Assembly: GCA_905202255.1 (NCBI GenBank)
Contig: CAJKRH010000013.1
Span: forward strand, 1-41,294
Direction: 5' to 3'
DNA: 41,294 nt
Source: an uncultured Ruminococcus sp.
GTDB taxonomy: Bacteria > Bacillota > Clostridia > Oscillospirales > CAG-272
Each line of letters opens with the position of its first letter. Position 1 is the stretch's first letter. Below are positions 30,874 through 38,700 of this stretch, one piece after another. The position numbers were made by a program, and so were the translations under genes. Below the pieces are notes generated by a model that had not been told where the DNA came from, ran no database searches, and saw nothing but the letters and a program-made list of their open reading frames with translations.

Positions 30874-30904
30874 TTGACTCTCCTCCTAACTGTAATGATA
30901 CACT
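30874..30904 (+). promoter_or_regulatory. MerR-type promoter with 19-bp spacer
   Basis: TTGACT (30874-30879) and TACACT (30899-30904) are separated by 19 bp. This overlong spacer is characteristic of promoters that MerR-family proteins activate by untwisting the DNA. It lies in front of a MerR gene, so positive autoregulation is likely. Confidence 0.72.
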
Positions 30905-30968
30905 TGACTTGCAAGCAAGAAACAGCGCTGTTTTTGCGATTGCAAAATCCGAAAGAAAGGAAAAGATT

Positions 30969-32513
30969 ATGTATAGGATAGGCGAATTATCAAAACTGTG
31001 CAATATATCTGTAAAAGCTCTGCGCTATTATGATGCGCAAGGGCTTCTTATTCCGGATAAGATTGATAAATTCACAGGATATCGGTATTATTCCGCTTCA
31101 AAATTGGTGGATTGCTACCGTATAATTGCCTTAAAGGAACTCGGCTTTTCTCTCGATGAGATAAAAGTACAGCTTTCGGTCGATAACCGCGATAAAATCA
31201 CCGAGATACTGAATGCAAAGCTTACGGAATTGAATTTACTCATCGAAAATACCGAAAAACAGCTGAAAAGAATCGAATCTATAAAAAACAGTCTTACAAA
31301 AGGAGAGTCAAATATGTTTAATATTATTATCAGAGAAACGGATGAAATCCGTATTGCCTTTGTGCGCAGATTTTACGGTTCAAAAGCGGATGCTCTGCGC
31401 GAAGCCGCCGACATTGCGGAAAAATTGCCGAAAGCCATCATAGGCAGGCGAAAAATCATAATCAATTATGAAACGGAATATAAAGAATCCGATTTTGACC
31501 TTGCCGCATGCGCGGAAATCACAGGCAGCCTGCCAAAGAACAGCGCATGCAGCGAAAAGACACTTACTTTCGGAAATAATGTCGCTTCCCTCTGCTGTAA
31601 GGAAAATGAGCTTGACGAAGCATACAAAGCTATTATCAGACATCTTGAAAGCTCGGATTATAAGGTTTGCGGTGCTTATTATGAAATTTATCACGATGAC
31701 GGAACAGTTGAGCTCAAAGTTTCCGTAAGCGGGAAAGCAAAAGAGCCTTTGTATTCCGACAAAAAATCAAATGCGCCCTTTACGGACGACCCCGAAGTAT
31801 GCGGAAAGTGGAAAGTTGTTGACATTGTGCCGACGCGCGAGCAGTTTATCTACGGAAAGCCGAAATGCAGTCACTCGACTTGGCTCCACGAGCTGTATTT
31901 CATCGACGGCGGCAAGGGCTATTGGGCAGTAGACGGCTGGACAAAAGGGACGCTGCTTACGGGCGGACCCAAGCCGAATACACAGTATGCAAATCATTAT
32001 ACAATCGAAAACATCTACGGACACAAGCTTCTTTTCCTTGAGATGACCGATTGCGGCGACAGCGGTATCGGATTTGAAACTCCCGAGATATGGGTATATG
32101 AAAAGACAGACGAAAGACGCTATGTTTCGCAGGAAGAATTCAGAAGATGCGACAATATCGACTACCCGTTTGTAAATGACACTGCTGTTCTCGGCAAATG
32201 GAAAGTGCGGGATTTTGTTATTCACAAAGAAAGCTTCGACCCCGACAAGCAGAACTTGAAAGAGGAAGATTTGTTTGCGCTCTCGGTAGAGTTCAAAGAA
32301 AACGGAGCGTTTGTATCGGCAACCCAAAACGGAACAAGCAGCGTCACCTCCGTATGGACGAAAGGATTTGTTCTGAACAGGCGTGAAAAGACCGCGTCTG
32401 CATACGAAATAAAAACGATTAACGGCAAAGAATATCTTTTCAAAGAATGGAAATGCGGCGACTATTCATTTGGCGGAGGCAGAGTTTATTTCTATGTATT
32501 TACCCGCGAATAA
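30969..32513 (+). CDS. MerR-family regulator with effector-binding domain and two beta-rich repeats
   Basis: A 514-aa regulator. Residues 1-70 form the MerR HTH and wing (YRIGELSKLCNISVKALRYY, GYRYYSASKLVDCYRIIALK). A coiled-coil dimer helix follows (LNAKLTELNLLIENTEKQLK), then a GyrI/BmrR-like ligand-binding domain from about 115 to 260. The last 250 residues hold two similar modules of about 120 aa, one starting EVCGKWKVVDIVPTREQF and one starting AVLGKWKVRDFVIHKESF, with lipocalin-like beta patterns and WTKG in both. ATG 30969 follows GAAAGGAA. BmrR relatives stop after the ligand domain; the duplicated tail is additional and could bind another ligand. Confidence 0.87.
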   Translation: MYRIGELSKLCNISVKALRYYDAQGLLIPDKIDKFTGYRYYSASKLVDCYRIIALKELGFSLDEIKVQLSVDNRDKITEILNAKLTELNLLIENTEKQLKRIESIKNSLTKGESNMFNIIIRETDEIRIAFVRRFYGSKADALREAADIAEKLPKAIIGRRKIIINYETEYKESDFDLAACAEITGSLPKNSACSEKTLTFGNNVASLCCKENELDEAYKAIIRHLESSDYKVCGAYYEIYHDDGTVELKVSVSGKAKEPLYSDKKSNAPFTDDPEVCGKWKVVDIVPTREQFIYGKPKCSHSTWLHELYFIDGGKGYWAVDGWTKGTLLTGGPKPNTQYANHYTIENIYGHKLLFLEMTDCGDSGIGFETPEIWVYEKTDERRYVSQEEFRRCDNIDYPFVNDTAVLGKWKVRDFVIHKESFDPDKQNLKEEDLFALSVEFKENGAFVSATQNGTSSVTSVWTKGFVLNRREKTASAYEIKTINGKEYLFKEWKCGDYSFGGGRVYFYVFTRE

Positions 32514-32540
32514 TGGAAAAATCGGCTATGCTAGCCAATA

Positions 32541-32580
32541 AAAATAGGATGGTTCTGCAATTGCAGAACCATCCTATTTT
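32541..32580. terminator. 40-bp perfect palindrome, bidirectional terminator
   Basis: Bases 32541-32560 are exactly complementary to 32561-32580 with no spacer; the arms begin AAAATAGGATGG. Because the ends are A4/T4 tracts, the structure can stop transcription from the MerR gene on the plus strand and from the immunity array on the minus strand. Confidence 0.8.
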
Positions 32581-32599
32581 CTGATATAAGGTTTACATG

Positions 32600-32720
32600 C
32601 CGATATTCGGCGATGATACTGCCTCTATCACATATATGCATTCTGCCCATGCACCGAGCGGCGCAACCTATCGGGGGGATGATATAGTCGCGCCTACCGT
32701 GCATCAAGCTGATTGCCACT
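32600..32720 (-). repeat. Rhs-core remnant B with shared 3' flank
   Basis: The stretch 32600-32672 resembles the rhs coding region at 36880-36950 (shared blocks CCGATAT, CATATATGCA, TGCACCGAGCGGCGCA). It has small insertions and no open frame. The part 32674-32720 is identical to 33214-33260, exactly 540 bp away, and so is the downstream flank of both paralogous membrane-protein genes. No gene of its own is supported between 32514 and 32723. Confidence 0.7.
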
Positions 32721-32723
32721 AAA

Positions 32724-33173
32724 TTATTTTGCGGAATCTATCGGTACTTTGACAAAAGTAAGTATTCCGCTCTCGGGAGCAAGATTAAAGTCATCACTCA
32801 ATACCTTAAATGTAATTTTACTATCTTCTGTTTTTTCTGCATTTAATATAAGATATAGAGATTTGTGATTTATGTCGGTTCCGGATAGAAGTTCAAATTC
32901 TATCCTGTGCCCGCGAGTACCGACATTCAAAGAATAGCTTGTTTCGCCCAATTTTATTCCGGCTTCATAATAGGCATCTTCATGATATATTACAAACATA
33001 TCAATCTCTTGACATTCCCATCGGTATTCTTCAGATGGTGTAAAAATCGGCAATGAGGTGTCGTCTCTGCCAAAGCAAAGTTTCAGCACCGCAAAAAATA
33101 ATAACATAGCCAAGCTGCCAACTATTAAAGCTATAATTGTAACTTTTAAAAAGTGTCTTGTGCTTTCTTTCAT
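32724..33173 (-). CDS. Membrane-anchored immunity-like protein, paralogue 1
   Basis: A 149-aa protein with one N-terminal transmembrane segment (VTIIALIVGSLAMLLFFAVL) and a small outward domain: YRWECQEIDMFVIYHEDAYY, LSGTDINHKSLYLILNAEKT and the end GILTFVKVPIDSAK. It is a paralogue of the 33264-33731 product (both have YRWECQE and GILTFVKVPID). I do not know the family. The anchor facing outwards and the place behind an rhs gene suggest protection against a toxin tail acting at the cell envelope. ATG 33173 is preferred because GGAGGTAGAACT precedes it; the ATG at 33212 lies in rhs-remnant sequence. Confidence 0.68.
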   Translation of the reverse strand: MKESTRHFLKVTIIALIVGSLAMLLFFAVLKLCFGRDDTSLPIFTPSEEYRWECQEIDMFVIYHEDAYYEAGIKLGETSYSLNVGTRGHRIEFELLSGTDINHKSLYLILNAEKTEDSKITFKVLSDDFNLAPESGILTFVKVPIDSAK

Positions 33174-33260
33174 AGTTCTACCTCCGCTTACACCATGCGG
33201 CGTGCCTATCAATGGGGGATGATATAGTCGCGCCTACCGTGCATCAAGCTGATTGCCACT
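33174..33260 (-). repeat. Rhs-core remnant C with duplicated 47-bp block
   Basis: 33214-33260 is identical to 32674-32720 and the adjoining bases 33190-33213 (ATGCGGCGTGCCTATC) resemble a degraded rhs core. The block is the 3' flank of the 155-aa paralogue. This shows that gene and flank were duplicated together as a 540-bp unit. Confidence 0.7.
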
Positions 33261-33263
33261 TAA

Positions 33264-33731
33264 TTATTTCTCGGGATCTATCGGTACTTTGACAAAAGTA
33301 AGTATTCCGTTCTCGGGAGCAACACCATACTCGTCTGTTTGAACTTTGCAAATCATTTTGTCTCCCTTGATTTTATATTTAAATATTAAAAATTCATTGG
33401 CAAAGCCGGAATATGCTACATAAAATTCCATCCTGCCCTTTGTCTTTGTGCAAGTATGCACTCTAGCGTCAGCAACTTCATACAATGTGCCATTGATAAC
33501 AGCTTCTCCACGAAAAATTTTGATTCCGGAATCCATCATTTTACATTCAAAATTCATATCAAATTCCTGACATTCCCATCGATATCCGTCAGAAACAGGA
33601 AACTTTGATAATTTATTCCTCACTCTATCTAAGCTAAAAGATAATACAGCAAAAATAAGAAACGCAATTACGACAATAACCAATAATACTATGAGCACCG
33701 TTTTTAAAAATTTCTTCGTGTCGCTATTCAT
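33264..33731 (-). CDS. Membrane-anchored immunity-like protein, paralogue 2
   Basis: A 155-aa paralogue of the downstream gene, with an N-terminal transmembrane anchor (VLIVLLVIVVIAFLIFAVLS) and an outward domain: YRWECQEFDMNFECKMMDSG, KGRMEFYVAYSGFANEFLIF and ENGILTFVKVPIDPEK. The two proteins agree best at YRWECQE and over the last 15 residues and differ much in between, as expected for immunity proteins that diverge with their toxins. The ribosome site AAGGAGG lies about 10 bp before ATG 33731. It follows the Imm11 gene at 25 bp and may be co-transcribed. Confidence 0.68.
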   Translation of the reverse strand: MNSDTKKFLKTVLIVLLVIVVIAFLIFAVLSFSLDRVRNKLSKFPVSDGYRWECQEFDMNFECKMMDSGIKIFRGEAVINGTLYEVADARVHTCTKTKGRMEFYVAYSGFANEFLIFKYKIKGDKMICKVQTDEYGVAPENGILTFVKVPIDPEK

Positions 33732-33756
33732 AAAATCATTTCCTCCTTATTGATGT

Positions 33757-34329
33757 CTAAGATAAAGGTACCTCATAAAAATTGAATCCGGTAAGCTTGT
33801 TTTTTCTTATTATTTTCACTGTCTCGCCGGAGAAAAAAGATGCCATAATAGACTCTTTCACTTTAAAAGCATGATGTCCGATAACACATTTTTCATACAA
33901 ATTAACTTTTACAAAACTCTTCCAACCGCCCATATCAAAATACGATGATAATTTTAGATTTATTGAGCGTTTTATTACATCAAGTATGTTTATTGCATAA
34001 TATTTGTCATCGATTTCTCCGCCATCATCATAAAACACATTGACATCTAAATATTGCACATTATCTCCCCATAAAGGAGCAAGTAAGTCAACCGTTCGCT
34101 TTGAAAAAACGAGCCATGAAAGTGGATTTGTAAGATTGTCTGGTAATTGCTTATTGCTTCTTGTAACATAAAATATCGGAACCTTATCAAAACTTATTTT
34201 TTCGCCCAAATCCAGTGTATGGCTTTGCATTCCATATGGTTCATCACGAAGTGACATTTCATATTTTTCGTTCACGGGAAATCTGGATATCTTATAAACT
34301 TTACTGCAAGTAGCATTTTTTCCTGCCAT
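33757..34329 (-). CDS. Imm11 (DUF1629)-family immunity protein
   Basis: A 190-aa soluble protein with the pattern of Imm11/DUF1629 immunity proteins of polymorphic toxin systems. It has VDLLAPLWGDNVQYLDVNVF in the middle, YYAINILDVIKRSINLKLS, then GHHAFKVKESIMASFFSGET, and the family-typical end NKLTGFNFYEV. Proteins of this family neutralise toxin tails of Rhs/WapA-like polymorphic toxins. No matching toxin tail lies next to it, so it is an orphan kept in the array. The start ATG at 34329 follows AAGGAGG. A small rhs-core fragment lies directly upstream. Confidence 0.78.
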   Translation of the reverse strand: MAGKNATCSKVYKISRFPVNEKYEMSLRDEPYGMQSHTLDLGEKISFDKVPIFYVTRSNKQLPDNLTNPLSWLVFSKRTVDLLAPLWGDNVQYLDVNVFYDDGGEIDDKYYAINILDVIKRSINLKLSSYFDMGGWKSFVKVNLYEKCVIGHHAFKVKESIMASFFSGETVKIIRKNKLTGFNFYEVPLS

Positions 34330-34333
34330 AAAT

Positions 34334-34385
34334 CTACCTCCTTATGCCGCGCGGCGCAACCTATCGTGGCGATAATATTGCGCTC
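34334..34385 (-). repeat. Rhs-core remnant D
   Basis: A fragment of about 40 bp with the block CGCGCGGCGCAACCTATCG and GCGATAATATTGCG. It corresponds to the rhs core segment around 36934-36960 and to remnant B. It sits between the second ankyrin lipoprotein gene and the Imm11 gene. Confidence 0.5.
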
Positions 34386-34389
34386 TTTT

Positions 34390-35001
34390 TTATTTGTCAG
34401 GGTTCAATAAATCTAAAAATTCCTGCGGGGCTTCAAATACTATAGCTCTTTTGTACGCTCGCTCTATAGATTTTTCGCTTGCACCATATTCAATAAGCAG
34501 CTTGCATATCTGATATGAATTTTTATATTTCCACATTCTCGCAGCTTCCTCAAGAGCAGTATACGACTGAGATTTTTCACCATCAGGATTCGCACCATTT
34601 TTCAATAAAAGTTCTGCGATAGCAACTGCATTTTCCTTTCCGCTTTCACTTTCCATATAAAAAATAGTATAAATCAGTGCTCCGAAATTACAAGCAGCGT
34701 TTAAGTTTGCGCCTCGATTTATCAAAGCCTCAACATAATCATATCTTTCAAGCATACACGCTTTTTCAATTGGATTATCGCGAAGATCGCACCATAATAT
34801 CATTCTTTCTATAAGTAAATTAGGATTTCTGTTTATGTCATAGCTTTTATCTTCCAAGAGCTTATAAAATCTTTCATCGTCACCTTTATCCATGGCATCA
34901 AGGACATCAAGAACATATTGCCTTGAGCCCAATTTACTGCATGATGTAACCATAGTACAAACAAAGATTAGTAATAGCAAAATACTGATAATTCTTTTCA
35001 T
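34390..35001 (-). CDS. Ankyrin-repeat lipoprotein, paralogue of the rhs-adjacent gene
   Basis: A 203-aa lipoprotein. The signal peptide MKRIISILLLLIFVCTMVTS ends in a lipobox cysteine (VTSC, Cys21). The mature part has ankyrin-type repeats: NPIEKACMLERYDYVEALIN, then a GANLNAACNFGALIY turn, AIAELLLKNGANPDG and CKLLIEYGASEKSIERAYKR. It is very similar along its whole length to the 35098-35709 product; the first 40 and last 45 residues are nearly the same, and the middle differs most. The start is fixed by GGAGGTAAT. An exact copy of 45 bp of rhs core lies directly upstream. It is probably an immunity protein for a tail that is now lost. Confidence 0.82.
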   Translation of the reverse strand: MKRIISILLLLIFVCTMVTSCSKLGSRQYVLDVLDAMDKGDDERFYKLLEDKSYDINRNPNLLIERMILWCDLRDNPIEKACMLERYDYVEALINRGANLNAACNFGALIYTIFYMESESGKENAVAIAELLLKNGANPDGEKSQSYTALEEAARMWKYKNSYQICKLLIEYGASEKSIERAYKRAIVFEAPQEFLDLLNPDK

Positions 35002-35010
35002 ATTACCTCC

Positions 35011-35087
35011 GAGGCGTTACCGCTATCCCATATATGCACTCTGCCCTGCACCGAGCGGCGCGCCTGTCAAGGTGGGCGACAGGCGCA
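35011..35087 (-). repeat. Rhs-core remnant A (45-bp exact copy) and hairpin
   Basis: 35018-35062 is identical over 45 bp to 36897-36941, the part of the rhs gene that encodes RRSVQGRVHIWDSGN, and it stays in the same frame up to the ribosome site of the ankyrin gene. A hairpin GCGCCTGTC / GACAGGCGC follows at 35061-35087. This is the clearest evidence that rhs core DNA was left behind by recombination. Confidence 0.85.
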
Positions 35088-35097
35088 CCGCTCTTTT

Positions 35098-35709
35098 TTA
35101 TTCGTCGGGCTTCAATAAATCCAAAAATTCCTGTGGGGCTTCAAATACTATAGCTCTTTTATACGCTCGCTCTATCGATTTTTCGCTTGCACCATATTCA
35201 ATAAGTAGCTTTGCTATTTTGTATGAATCATTGTTATCAGAAAATATAGCAGCAACCTCAAGAGCCGTATATGTCTCTGTTCTCGCGCCATCAGGATCTG
35301 CACCATTTTTTAGTAAAAGTTCAACTATTGCTACAGCGTTTTTAATCCCATTTTCACTTCCCATATTATAGACAGACAAAATAAGCGCTCCCAAAGTGCA
35401 AACTGCATTCGGATCTGCACCGCGATTCAATAACGCCTCAACATAATCATACCGTTCAAGCCTGCAAGCTTTTTCAAGCGGATTATCTACACATGGAAAG
35501 AAAAATACAACTCTGTCAATAAGTAAGTTTGGATTTCTGTTTATGTCATAGCTTTTATCTTCCAAGAGTTTATAAAATCTTTCATCATCGCCTTTATCCA
35601 TGGCATCAAGGACATCAAGGACATATCGTCTTGAACCCAATTTACCGCATGATGTAACCATAGTAAAAATCAAGATTAGTAATAGCAAAATACTGATAAT
35701 TCTTTTCAT
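35098..35709 (-). CDS. Ankyrin-repeat lipoprotein directly behind the rhs gene (probable cognate immunity protein)
   Basis: A 203-aa lipoprotein with signal peptide MKRIISILLLLILIFTMVTS and lipobox cysteine Cys21, followed by ankyrin-like repeats (NPLEKACRLERYDYVEALLN, GADPNAVCTLGALILSV, VELLLKNGADPDG, AKLLIEYGASEKS). ATG 35709 was chosen because GGAGGTAAT precedes it; the longer frame to 35781 runs inside the rhs gene. The rhs stop TAA ends one base before this start, and its ribosome site is within the last rhs codons, so expression is coupled. That is the usual position of the immunity gene. Being a lipoprotein, it would act outside the membrane, implying a toxin that acts at or enters through the envelope. 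Confidence 0.84.
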   Translation of the reverse strand: MKRIISILLLLILIFTMVTSCGKLGSRRYVLDVLDAMDKGDDERFYKLLEDKSYDINRNPNLLIDRVVFFFPCVDNPLEKACRLERYDYVEALLNRGADPNAVCTLGALILSVYNMGSENGIKNAVAIVELLLKNGADPDGARTETYTALEVAAIFSDNNDSYKIAKLLIEYGASEKSIERAYKRAIVFEAPQEFLDLLKPDE

Positions 35710-35710
35710 A

Positions 35711-38700
35711 TTACCTCCAAAGGCTTCGCACAGCCCCACCTGCCGACATATTGATTCTATCATATATTGTCGTGCTGTCATCAGGTGTATTTCCCCATAA
35801 ATACCACGGGAGCATATCTGCGAAAAAATGCCCCATTTTTCCCAATAAAGTATTTGTAGATGAATAGTTATATGTTCCTATATCTTCCGGTGCAGTTACT
35901 ATACGACCGTCAGAACCGTATATTACTTCACGATGACCGTCACTACTCAAAAATTTTATATTTGGAGTATCGCCGGCAGTGTGTTGGTGGCATAATGCTT
36001 CGCTCTTATCTTTAATAATCCATGATCCATTCTCATCATAGAGTCTTTGTGCTTCTGATAATGTTTGCGGCAGTTCCTCTATCGGCTGGTTATCGTTTCT
36101 ATTATAGTGAAAATCTTTTAGCGTGTCTATCAATTCTCCGACAGGCGGTACCAATTCCTCTATAACCGTATAAGTTGCATCTAAAATATCTGTATTGTAT
36201 TCAATTATAGATGCAATTTCGTCCACAATATTACTCGAAACCGTTTCGGCAACTTCTGCCGCGGTTTCTTTAAGTTGTGTTCCAAGCTCTTCCGTACTTA
36301 TATCATTTTTCGCCCACGAAATCGCACTGCCAATACCGTCTGCAACACCGTTTACCAATGTTTTCACATTGCTGACAATATTGTTCACAGTTCTTTCAAT
36401 AGTTTTAGCTGCAGAAGAAACCACTTTTGAAATTGAATTGCAAATAGCAGATGCAGTATTTTTTATCTTATTGCCTAGCTTTTTTAAGAAGTGCCCACTG
36501 GGGTCTATATGATTTACAGGATCATTGCCGCAATAAGTATACAGATTCAGCGATAAGAGGAAGCCGGGTACAGCATAGCTCCACCCATCTTGTTGAGTAA
36601 ACCTGCCCGTCTCCGCATCATAGTATCTTGCGCGCAGGTATATAGTTTTTGTTTCTGCATCGTAGTACTCGCCACAGTAGCGGAATACATTCGTATCGAA
36701 TATGCCCGGGTTTTCCTCAACGCCGAAAGAATCATATTTATATCGCTTGATTATCGCACCGTTTGAGTTCGCAAGCGCTATCACATCGCCATGCCCATTG
36801 AAGCGATAATATGTCTTTGTCTCGCCTTTCTTGGCATATATGAGCGTCAATACGCGGATATAATATACAGTTTCCGTGCCGATATCGGCAATTATATTAC
36901 CGCTATCCCATATATGCACTCTGCCCTGCACCGAGCGGCGCAGTCCATCGGGGCGATAGGTGTAATATACCTTTCCCACGCCGTCCAGTGAATATTCAAC
37001 CTGCATATTCCAGAGGTCATATTTGTATGAGCCTGCATAGTTGGCATCGACCATAGCATCCAGCTGATTACCGTTGGCATCATATGTATATGTCTTTGCC
37101 TGCACGGAAGTTGATTCGGTTGTCAGTCGGTTATTCTCATCATATGTATATGTTGTCGTAGTACCGTTGCTTTCCTTGGTCGCGCGGTTGCCTGCACTGT
37201 CATATGTATATGATATCATACATTGGTTCGTTTCGTCAAGTGTTATTTCTTCGGATTTTATTCTGCCGAGGCTATCATATGTATATATTGTCTCTGCATT
37301 ATTTTTATCTTTGATGCTCTTTACATTGCCATCGAGATAATATGTATATGTATCACTCTGCTGAATCTCATTGCCTACAGTTGTTATCATGGTTTTCAGC
37401 AGATTTGCCGCGTTGTATGTATATGTAACGATACTGCCGTCGTCCTTTATCTCGCTTGTGCGGTTGCCCACGGCATCGTATGTATATCTTACAAACGGCT
37501 CATGCGAAACGATTTCCGTATGATATGTCGGCGCAAAGAAGCTGTTTTCGCCCAAATCATGTGAGCCCGCGCGAATATAAACGATATTTGTAAGTTCATT
37601 TTCTATACCGCCATCTGACAACCTTTTTACATATACAGTATATTCGATTTCATTATTATCATTGAAAATATAGATGCGCTCGGAATATTCATTTGCCGAC
37701 AAGCCACTCGCGGGATATGTTGTTATCTGCGTATAGTTATATACATGGCTCTCGTTTTCAAACTCCTGATATATTCCGTATGTTCCCGTGAAATTCGTTC
37801 CGTCATGGGTGACTGTACCGCTATGATAAGCGCCATCCGCCTCATCCAATTCCCACTCCTGTGGAACATAGAAATACTTCTTGGTGTTTGTGCGTGTATC
37901 CGTAATCTCCACGCTGTGTATTTCCGGAGGTGTATCTGACAGAGTGAAGTACATATCATATTCACTGCCCGAAGACGGCACAACATGCCATTTTCCGCTG
38001 TAATCGGGATATGTGGGAACGCTTATTTCTTTCTTGGTACAAGCGGATATTACTCTGCCGAGAGCGTCATATTCATATCCCATCCAGCTGACGAGCAGGT
38101 CATTTCTGTACAGTTTATGGTCTGTGCGCAGGTCGCGCGAATTATAGAAATATTCGTTTTTCGCGGAGGTATTGCCGCTTATCTCCGTTTCCGACGCCAC
38201 TCTGCCGAGGCTATCGTATGTATAGAGCAATGTTGCGGTTTCGTTTGCCTTGGAGCGCACGGCGCCTGTGGCTGTGTAGGCATATGATATTACCTGTGTC
38301 TTATCGTCTTTCTCTGCTTTATCCTCTACGGGTCGGAGCATGCTGTCATATGTATATGTGAATTTTGTGCCGTTGCGGTCATTCTTTTCGATGAGGGCGC
38401 CGTCAAGACGATATGTATATGTTTCCTCTGCGCCGAGTGCGTCTGTTATCTTGGTTTTTCTGCCGAAGAGGTCATAAGTGTAGCTCGTTGTCTTTCCGCC
38501 TACCGTCATGGTGAGCATATTGCCCGCCGCATCATATGTATATGTGCTGACAAGCGCTTCCGCTTCACCCTCGTATGCCTTGGTTGAAATCAGATTGCTC
38601 ATGTCATCATAGGCATTCACCGTGCGCGAATATGTTGCACTTCCTGCTGTGCCTATCCTGCGATTTTCCTCTGTGAGCCTGCCGAGAATATCATATGTAT

